This document shows positions 56,980 through 64,000 of a stretch of DNA of 64,000 nt, piece by piece. The stretch lies in assembly GCA_905220665.1 (NCBI GenBank), contig CAJNAR010000159.1, positions 62,001 through 126,000 of the forward strand, given 5' to 3'. Made by a program: the position numbers and the translations under genes. This stretch comes from Albugo candida. Its lineage: Eukaryota; Oomycota; Peronosporomycetes; Albuginales; Albuginaceae. Under the pieces are notes generated by a model. It saw nothing but the letters and a program-made list of their open reading frames with translations. It was not told where the DNA came from and searched no databases. Every line of letters begins with the position of its first letter. Positions within the stretch are counted from its first letter, which is position 1.

Positions 56980-59220
56980 TCAAGTCTCCACATAGCCTCC
57001 GTACTTTGAGCAATATCCTTGAAAGTTTGTGCGTTCATTCGAGCAACTATCTGACGACGCAGCGCGATATCGAACTCCAGAAAGTATAGCTTGCTGGTCT
57101 TCAAATGCTTCCTTTGTTGTCGACATCGCATCCAGAGTTGCAAGTCTGGCCCGTTTCGGTGAGTCGCGAGGGGATTGACTTTTGTGTGAATTCGTTATCG
57201 AAGAACGCGGACTTAAGTTTTCCATTCTTCCATATCGCTGTTGTAGAGTCAGAATATTCGCTGGCGGTTCTTCATTACGATAGCTTCCCGACTGAGAGCT
57301 GCCACGTGACCGAATTGAAGTTCGCTCTGTAGGTGAAGCAAATTGGCTTGTACAAGGCTCATTCGGTGAAGCTAATGGCAGGTAAGGACGCCTGCTTGAG
57401 TTCGGAGACTCTTCTAGAACATCTGATGCAAACCCTTCAGCTTCTTCAGCGCTGTGATAACTTTGTAAGAAAGAGCGCCGGAGGTATCGGATGCGATTTT
57501 TTGTCTCAGTTGTGCCCTTCTTGTCTATCTTTGCATCCAAGCCTTCATGTGTTAGATTCAGCTCAGCAAAAATACCCGTCAGACTCATCACCAAAACCAA
57601 ACTCGGCATCGTGAGCGGAGTGATCACAAAGAGTGCAAAAAAGGGGAACGAAAGCATAACAGCTAGCACAAAAGTGGCGCTGGAGGGGTCCTTCAAAATA
57701 GGATAAATCTCCACCAAAGTGACCCAAACCAAGTAGAAAGCTTGTCCGATGGTCGCAATCTGAAACAAACGGAGCAAAAAGCGAGGAGAGCGGAACCAAA
57801 ACCGGGCATCGTGACAATGTAATTGACGATGACACAATGCGGACATTTGCATTCGTATTACTGAGCGTACACACAAAGCCACTGAACGGAATGAGGGTCG
57901 TGATGGAGGTCCCGATGACTGCCAAACTGTACTCAACCGCTTTTGTATGTCTTGTTTGCTGATAATCCGCAACCGATCATCGACAATTCCACGCAAAATG
58001 TGCAAAACTTTAAAGAAAATGACCAAATTCAGTGAGAAAAATAAGCCTCCGATGCCCAAAATGATCCATTTGTCTCCTTGCGGGTACGAGGACGGAGCCA
58101 CACAAATCACTAATAAAATGAAAAACGCGCTGTAATGGAGATGCGAAATGTTATATAATAGATTCCGCATGCAAAGGACGTGATAATGTTCATAAGTCAT
58201 TCCATTTGTTCTCTCAGATGTATTATTATTTTGACCATGACCGTCGCGTCGTACGGGTACTTCAAAAAGCCTTTCCATTTCGCTTGGATTCTTGTAAATG
58301 TAACCCGATCGATTCTGACAAATATTATACGCTAAAATCTCTAAACTTTTCCATAATTGCCACTGCTTCTTCACATTGAATCGGAAAAACCATCCTTCGC
58401 GCTTGTATCGATGGAGAAGAAGACTGTATGCACGGGAGCCGCCCACTAGATCGAATCCAGATGGTGGACGAGGATGCACAGCAAGGATTGGATTTGCATT
58501 GCCAGAGCTTGTGGATGCAGAGTCGATAGTAACAGAGAAACTTTCCGGGTTACAGGGAGCAAATGACTGGCGAAAAGGATTGGCGAGTGTGGCTGAGGCT
58601 TGATCCCTCATCTCGTCGGCGTTATACCCTGCGTCACGACCCTGTATCCTCCATAATACTCGAGGAACAACAGTTCCGATGAATAATAAAAGCAAGACGA
58701 TCAAAATGGAGTAAATCATTGTGAAAAATACAACGTAATGAAAAAACTCCACAAAGTGTAGCTGTTCGGTAGCTGTAAGATCATCAAATCGAAAGTCGAG
58801 ACGAGTCATCAGGCCAGAAGTATTGAGAAAGAAAATTACCATGGAAATAAAACCCATCATCATAATTTCCTCAAATACGCGATTGACTATCTTTCGTAAT
58901 TGAGGACAGTTTATTTTATGACGGAGGCATTCTACAAGTCGCTCGACACCAATCGATATTATGATAATAACACCAACGAGGAAGATTGCAATCGGTAAAT
59001 TACCGTTAAGACAATCTGTGTTACCGACACCCAAGAAAGACATTTTATTGTGACAAACAGTTTGTATGGCATCATCTTCATCTGCTGCGAGTTGGAGAGG
59101 ACGAATTTTGGATGCCGCACCTTCTATCTGACGACTGGAGAGATCCAAGGAATCGGTATCGATCGCGAGAGAACATACGTTGATTAAGAGTACATTGTAG
59201 AAGCAAAACATTAGCGACAT
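56980..59220 (-). CDS. MLO-like polytopic membrane protein
   Basis: Single exon, 746 aa. About seven or eight hydrophobic segments: an N-terminal one that could be a signal anchor ('MSLMFCFYNVLLINVCSLA'), 'IAIFLVGVIIIISIGVERL', 'IMMMGFISMVIFFL', 'YVVFFTMIYSILIVLLLLFI', 'FILLVICVAPSS', 'ILGIGGLFFSLNLVIFF', 'FYLVWVTLVEIYPI' and 'FVLAVMLSFPFFALFVI'. Two charged helices between segments 2 and 3 ('VECLRHKINCPQLRKIVNRV' then 'FEEIMMMGFIS') closely resemble the MLO pattern of a helix before 'LMLLGFISLLL'. MLO proteins (known mostly from plants) are membrane proteins acting in cell-wall defence and calcium signalling, and MLO-like genes are reported outside plants, including oomycetes. The C-terminal 180 residues are Ser-rich and cytosolic. 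Orthology is tentative; a calcium-binding site was not seen. Confidence 0.65.
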   Translation of the reverse strand: MSLMFCFYNVLLINVCSLAIDTDSLDLSSRQIEGAASKIRPLQLAADEDDAIQTVCHNKMSFLGVGNTDCLNGNLPIAIFLVGVIIIISIGVERLVECLRHKINCPQLRKIVNRVFEEIMMMGFISMVIFFLNTSGLMTRLDFRFDDLTATEQLHFVEFFHYVVFFTMIYSILIVLLLLFIGTVVPRVLWRIQGRDAGYNADEMRDQASATLANPFRQSFAPCNPESFSVTIDSASTSSGNANPILAVHPRPPSGFDLVGGSRAYSLLLHRYKREGWFFRFNVKKQWQLWKSLEILAYNICQNRSGYIYKNPSEMERLFEVPVRRDGHGQNNNTSERTNGMTYEHYHVLCMRNLLYNISHLHYSAFFILLVICVAPSSYPQGDKWIILGIGGLFFSLNLVIFFKVLHILRGIVDDRLRIISKQDIQKRLSTVWQSSGPPSRPSFRSVALCVRSVIRMQMSALCHRQLHCHDARFWFRSPRFLLRLFQIATIGQAFYLVWVTLVEIYPILKDPSSATFVLAVMLSFPFFALFVITPLTMPSLVLVMSLTGIFAELNLTHEGLDAKIDKKGTTETKNRIRYLRRSFLQSYHSAEEAEGFASDVLEESPNSSRRPYLPLASPNEPCTSQFASPTERTSIRSRGSSQSGSYRNEEPPANILTLQQRYGRMENLSPRSSITNSHKSQSPRDSPKRARLATLDAMSTTKEAFEDQQAILSGVRYRAASSDSCSNERTNFQGYCSKYGGYVET

Positions 59221-60142
59221 TCTTAAGTCGTTTACTAGACGAAAATTACAAGATGATCATTGAGGGATCCTCCATGTAGAATCAGACGTGAGTAACGGCT
59301 CTTTATTTAGAATATAACTGTAACGCTCTGAAAAAAGCGGCTCATCGAGAAGGAATTCAGCAACACTTTTTGTCTTTGTATCTTCGTACCCTAATTCTGC
59401 TATTAGATTCAAAGCCATTCACGTGCAAGCATATACGCAGGTTGAATGTGCATCCTTTAAATCATATGGGTCGTTAGACACAGCAAGAGTAGAATCAAAC
59501 CAGCAAAAATGACCGGTGACGCAAACCGAGTTTCTAATAAAAACGCAATTACTCGATGATGCACGATCGCAAGGTCAAACTGCCTTTCTAGCGACTTAGA
59601 TTCATTCTCCCAAACTTGACTTCAGATTGACAGATATAAAGCGATAAATACGACACAATTAGCGGCTCCACAACATAGACGGTAAACGGTCGCTCCGCGT
59701 TATTCGCGAGTTATCGCAAACTTACTATGCACTCAACGATTTACGTTAAGGAATACTTGCCCGAGATGAAAAGCTTCGAGTATATCAAATTGTACAGGAA
59801 ACGTCTAGTACAATTTTCATGGATTCGGCATCTCGGCTTCCTAACACAGGCTCAGTCTATGAGCGCTAGTATCGATACAAGCGCTTCTACTAATATAATG
59901 ATTTTGGCCTACTGGCCAATGTATTGCATCTGCAAATTTGTGTGGCACATTTCTCTGTAGATATGTCTATCGACATATGTGCCACACGAATATGGAATGC
60001 ATTCAAGAACTGATTGGCTCAAAGACTACTTTCTGTCTTTCACTTACCTACCCTCCTACCACTATGATGCAGCTCATATCGTGACAACCGACTTGATGTG
60101 AGAGCGTCACGTTCATACAACTTGAACTCTGACCGCGTCACA
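59221..60142. other. Intergenic between divergent genes
   Basis: About 920 bases. One short frame (59727-59960) has no recognisable product and is probably noise. It holds a nested inverted repeat at 59941-59986. No transposon signature was seen. Confidence 0.5.
59941..59986. repeat. Nested inverted repeat
   Basis: Outer arms TGTGGCACAT (59941-59950) and ATGTGCCACA (59977-59986) are perfect reverse complements. Inside, ATATGTC (59961-59967) and GACATAT (59972-59978) form a second stem that overlaps the outer right arm by two bases. The two hairpins therefore compete. Possible regulatory or recombination structure, or chance. Confidence 0.7.
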
Positions 60143-62652
60143 ATGTCCCAAACAAGGCGATTCCTCAGTCCCGTACTGCCCGTGAGTCCATCTCCCTCAT
60201 CGGAGGAATCACCTGACGCAGCAGGATATCAATCGATGCCAAATGTGTTTGCAGAAGATAGGCGTGAGAATGTCCATTGTCGAATGACTGAGCCGTTTAT
60301 CAAGCCACCATTTTTACAGGCAACTCCTTTATTCAACGCACACAATTCGGGTTTAGAGAGTGCAAGTTCTTATAAAAGTGACCAGGACTCAAAGCACTCA
60401 TTGAGGAGTCGTAATGACACTCAACCAAGAAGCTTGATGCTTTCAAAGCAATGGCTTTCTTCTTTGTGGAATCGCCTGCGAAAGACATGGAATGCATATT
60501 CGCTTGGTCTCATTATTGTCATCACACTCGCTGCACCCCCGATCGCGGTCGCTGTAGCGTATTCCTTCCAACGTCAAAAGCTTTATATTCACATTCATTG
60601 CGCCTATGAGGCGCCTCAATCACCCGTCATGCCAGTGAGTATACAATTTGGCGCCATGCTATTTATTCCCGTCGCCAATTACATCACCACATGCGCGATA
60701 AGCCTTGTCGTTGCGATCATGTGCAGTAGCAGCCGGAAGCGCGTCATGAAAGCTGCTTCTTCGGGCCGAATTGTCAATTTAGGTACTCATCATTCGATCA
60801 TGCAATCCTCAGAATTCTTACCTGAGCACTTTCTTTCCTAGCATCCACTTTCATGCTACCGTGTTATGAGCTCGTCTGGTACGCAATCGCATTCTTGGCA
60901 GCTGTCGGAGTCGTCATATCTTGCTCTTCTTTTTCCATCCATCCACACCAAACTGACAAAGTAGTAAATCGACATCAAACCTTTTTTTGGTCTTCTTCTC
61001 TATCTCTCATTTGGTCATCCCAATGGAAAACTCGCCACACAGTGCGTTGTGACTTGGGAAAATTACCAAGTTTTTGGATTTTGCAAATCTTACCGACACT
61101 TATGATGCAGCGATGTATCTCTCGTCAGGCCGTACGACGAGCATTGGGATATCCTGTGTTTTGGGTCTCTGTGATTGTAGCGTGTCTTTACACTCCCGTA
61201 CAGCCTTTCAAGTATGTGGCAGATGCTTTTTTCATTGGTTTCTATGGCTTTTTGATTGGTATTTACCTTTGGACGAAATTTGTGGTCAAAGTCCGTCCGA
61301 CGTTTGATTTCTATTTTTTGCTTGGGACAATTGACGCGCTTTTGCAGTTGGTGCTTCAGATATGCGCAGTGACAGGGCTGATGCATTCCTGGAAAACGAC
61401 GATACTAAGTTTGCGAAACATTTCTAGCTCGATTCATGCGCTAGTCATTGTTTCTCTACTGGTCTCGTTGAGAGAAGATACGCGATACTGGCTTGGAATC
61501 GATGAGAGTTTAGCCCCAGGAACGCTGTCACTTGTATCGAACGCCGAGAATCCTCACGGTGTCATCCATTCCCGACGAGAAAGAGCGCGATTTGTACGTG
61601 CGTGGATGCAAAAACTTTCAGAATATGGATACGTCACAAATTGTTCGACACAAACTTCAGTCTACAATGTCCATCAAATGATCGAAGAACATCGTAAAAA
61701 TGTGATCGACTTTTCCACACTTAAACTGGAAGGAATTATCGCTCAAGGTGCCACAGCAGTCGTCATGCGAGGAGTGATGCGAAATGCAATGCAATCTCAG
61801 TGCCGACAACAGCCAGAGACAAACTCAATGACTCGAATGTTCGACTCATCAAAGCCAAAAAGTCGACGGGTAGTGGCCATCGCATTAAAAGTGTACCTCT
61901 CTGTCCAAGGAACTGACGATGAACTCTATCGCTTTTCACGAGAAACAGCATTAAATGGTCGATTATGTCACCCGAATATTGTTCACTTTTTGGGTCTTTG
62001 TGTGATTCCCCCGCTCATATCACTCGTGTTTGAATATTGTGATGGTGGAAGTCTTGATCTGACGCTCAAGTCTACTGGAAAATATTGGAGTCTTTCTCAA
62101 AAGCTCAAAGCTTGGCTGGATGCTTGTCGAGCCGTCGCGTATCTTCACTCATTTTCCCCGCCATTGCTTCATCGTGATATTAAAACAGACAACTTCCTGC
62201 TGGACAAATACAGTGTCCTAAAACTCACTGACTTTGGTGAGGCAAATATTCTGCGGCCACGAAGTGACGGTACAATGACCATCACCGGGACAGTGGATTT
62301 CATGGCACCTGAGATGATTCTGGGCGGTAAAACCGCACGATACGATACGGCTGTAGATATATACAGCCTAATGATCACTTTGTGGCAAATCCTTATGCCA
62401 GAACAGAGTCCATGGGGTAAGAAAACACATTTGGAAGTGTACAACGCTGTCTTAATGGGTGAGCGACCACCGGTTCATTCTTCAAAGATTTCTGACAAAT
62501 GTGCACAGATCTTACGCGTTGGCTGGGCACCCGATCCAGCACAACGAGTCTCTGCGCGTAAGATTCTGCCTCTTGTCGAGCAATTGTGGCTCTTATCAAT
62601 GCATCAGAAGCCTTTAAAACGGGCCAAACAACTTGAACCGCGTTCGTTTTGA
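60143..62652 (+). CDS. Receptor-like multi-pass protein fused to TKL-type kinase
   Basis: Two exons, 60143-60782 and 60842-62652, with a 59 bp intron (GTACTC..CTAG); 816 aa. N-terminal 125 residues cytosolic and Ser-rich, then about seven hydrophobic segments: 'LGLIIVITLAAPPIAVAVAY', 'FIPVANYITTCAISLVVAIM', 'YAIAFLAAVGVVISC', 'VFWVSVIVACLYTP', 'FIGFYGFLIGIYLW', 'LLQLVLQICAVTGLM' and 'IHALVIVSLLVSL'. The kinase domain runs from about 508 to 780: 'IAQGATAVVMRG' loop, Lys in 'VAIALKVYL', 'LLHRDIKTDNFLL', 'LTDFGEAN', 'MAPEM'. The catalytic residues K, D (HRD) and D (DFG) are present, so it should be active, most like tyrosine-kinase-like families. Oomycetes are known for GPCR domains fused to enzymatic domains ('GPCR-bigrams'); this fits that class. 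Start at the first ATG ('MSQTRRFLSP'). Confidence 0.82.
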
Positions 62653-63541
62653 TTGCATCGTTGACGGCAAATTCGTTTTATGGTTATGCGGTGTATTTTT
62701 CTCCTATTATATTACGAGGAGATGACGAGTTTGACCTCATCGCTTCGCACGTACAGTCTGAGAAGCTGTGGGTCTCTGCACTTGAGATTGTTGATTGCAG
62801 GAACGAGTCGATATGGGATGCGTATTTAGCACGTGGCATTATATACCTGGTGGTTGAAAAGGTACGAACGAGTATAGAGCTCAAATGAATAAACAGAAAG
62901 TTAACAGCCAGAAAGATGTAAAAAATGTGCGACGCATAGCTCCATCACCCAAATTTTATACTTCAACCTCGTGTAGAACGACTGTAAAGTTGATCCGATT
63001 TCGAGGAAAAGACATCCGACGCACGAGAGAAAGCCTCGATATCTCAATAACAAAATTATCATACGGTACCGAATTTAAGAAAAAATTGGAAATAGTGTTA
63101 CTAGAGCCCAAGTAGACCAACACTGTTGCATATGAAATTTCTTGGAGCATGGAAAGGATCAATACATCAAAACACATTGATGAAACTCTTAGATGACGTA
63201 TTTCCGTAATAATTCGATTTCAGCATTGATGATATTTCTAGATGACGTTAACGTAATAAATCGATTTGGAGCGAGAAAACCTAGATAGGATGGGTTCAAC
63301 TTGTCTTGTACACTACTACCGACTACGGCTGAATTCTGATCTTTTGAGCTTGAAAGCCTGTTTTCTACACACATTTCCATTCTCTCTCTAACCAACCAAG
63401 CACACAAACAAATCCACCAGATTCCACAAAAGTATCAACAGGGCGAAGCATTGCTTAGGAGAGAATTTCGTAGAAAAGCTCGCAACCTAAATAACAATTA
63501 CCATCCGTTTTCGACACGTGAATACTACTGCTCGGTTAGCA
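62653..63541. other. Intergenic; doubtful short frames
   Basis: About 890 bases. Plus-strand frames (62649-62888 and 62885-63115) follow each other closely, and a short GTACGA..AACAG stretch could join them. I could not recognise a product and composition is not convincing. The right half, with its Inr-like 'CATTCTCTCTCTAACC' near 63377, is probably the promoter of the GH3 gene. Confidence 0.4.
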
Positions 63542-64000
63542 ATGTATAGAACTCTACAAGCTTTATCCATACTTGGTTCTGTGCTTACCTGCTACACAAA
63601 CGGCCAATCTCCTGAAGAATTGAGTACGGATGACATTATCGCGAAACTTACTCTCGATGTCGCCCTTGGACAGCTCTTTCAGCTCGAAACACCATCGACG
63701 ATAATGAACGGGCAAGTTGTGGACGAAGACAAACTCTCAACTTTCGCCACGCTTGGTATCGGGTCGTATCTAAACGGTTTTGGTACATTTGACAAGAACG
63801 GAACACAGCAGAATTTGAATGCGACAGAAATACGCAATATTATCAATAAAATAATGCAAATCAGCTTGGACAAGCATCCATATAATCCAATTGTCTATGG
63901 CATCGATTCAGTTCATGGAGCCAATTATATCGGTAATGCGACGATATTTCCTGCACAAATCAATATCGCATCTACTTTTGATGTGACGTACGCACGTTAT
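63542..64000 (+). CDS. Secreted GH3 beta-glucosidase-like, cut by window edge
   Basis: Open frame from the ATG at 63542 to the window end; 153 residues, no stop. An N-terminal signal peptide (about 1-22, 'MYRTLQALSILGSVLTCYTN') is followed by the start of a glycoside hydrolase family 3 N-domain: 'IIAKLTLDVALGQLFQLE', 'LGIGSYLNGFG', 'NPIVYGIDSVHGANYI' and 'ATIFPAQINIASTFD'. The 'YGIDSVHG' and 'FPAQ' blocks are typical of GH3 beta-glucosidases. The catalytic Asp and Glu lie further right, outside the window. Probable role: breaking down glucans at the cell surface or in the apoplast. Later introns cannot be judged. Confidence 0.85.
   Translation, partial: MYRTLQALSILGSVLTCYTNGQSPEELSTDDIIAKLTLDVALGQLFQLETPSTIMNGQVVDEDKLSTFATLGIGSYLNGFGTFDKNGTQQNLNATEIRNIINKIMQISLDKHPYNPIVYGIDSVHGANYIGNATIFPAQINIASTFDVTYARY

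Noticed and set aside
59727..59960. Short plus-strand gene of 77 residues
   Set aside because: No family pattern, irregular composition, and it overlaps the nested inverted repeat.
60961..61042. Extra intron in the receptor-kinase gene (GTAGTA..CACACAG)
   Set aside because: Its 82 bp length would shift the frame and lead to a stop; reading through gives sensible membrane segments.

Overview
The window looks like nuclear DNA from a compact oomycete genome. Three things point that way: two genes for elicitin-like proteins with GPI-type tails (52745-54502 and 56128-56904), a receptor-like multi-pass membrane protein fused to a TKL-type kinase (60143-62652), and flagellar/dynein genes (a PG-rich repeat protein and a Tctex1 light chain) expected of a zoospore former. 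Genes lie tens to a few hundred bases apart on both strands. Almost every intron I could place is 43-67 bp with GT...AG ends, and base composition is moderate. A white-rust-like (Albugo) genome fits this compactness, but that genus is an inference. Multi-exon models below were built by hand from splice sites; exon lengths sum to whole codons in each. No bacterial operons, CRISPR arrays, rRNA or convincing tRNA were seen.

Layout. 0.6-11 kb: pICln, an unknown protein, a very unusual peptide:N-glycanase with lectin-like and PUB domains, Elongator subunit ELP2, and a PAAT-like protein. 11-18 kb: a disordered acidic/Ser-rich protein, a BSD-domain coiled-coil protein, a tail-anchored protein and the ribosome-biogenesis KH protein KRR1. 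18.6-25.4 kb: a duplicated segment. Each copy once carried a Tctex1 dynein light chain (-), a two-domain rhodanese (+) and a DEK-C/SWIB protein (-). Both rhodanese genes survive; SWIB has decayed in the first copy and Tctex1 in the second.

25.8-46.5 kb: a PG-rich repeat flagellar protein, a giant FYVE/DnaJ-like/FYVE/PX-like coiled-coil protein, a 3-ketosphinganine reductase, DEAD-box helicase DDX31/Dbp7, an unknown small protein, CCT theta, the spliceosomal helicase DHX8/Prp22, anamorsin/CIAPIN1, a tiny membrane protein and PrimPol. 46.8-64 kb: a membrane-anchored HECT ligase, SEC63, BuGZ/ZNF207, two elicitin-like proteins around a decamer repeat, an MLO-like polytopic membrane protein, the receptor-kinase fusion, and the start of a secreted GH3 glycosidase cut off by the window edge.

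Most genes are conserved eukaryotic housekeeping functions: RNA processing and ribosome assembly (KRR1, DDX31, DHX8, pICln), protein folding, translocation and disposal (CCT8, SEC63, PNGase, HECT), and genome maintenance (PrimPol). The secreted or surface genes cluster at the right end. The strongest novelties are the PNGase fusion, the FYVE/DnaJ-like/FYVE protein, the TM-RanBP2 finger-HECT protein and the duplication with reciprocal gene loss.
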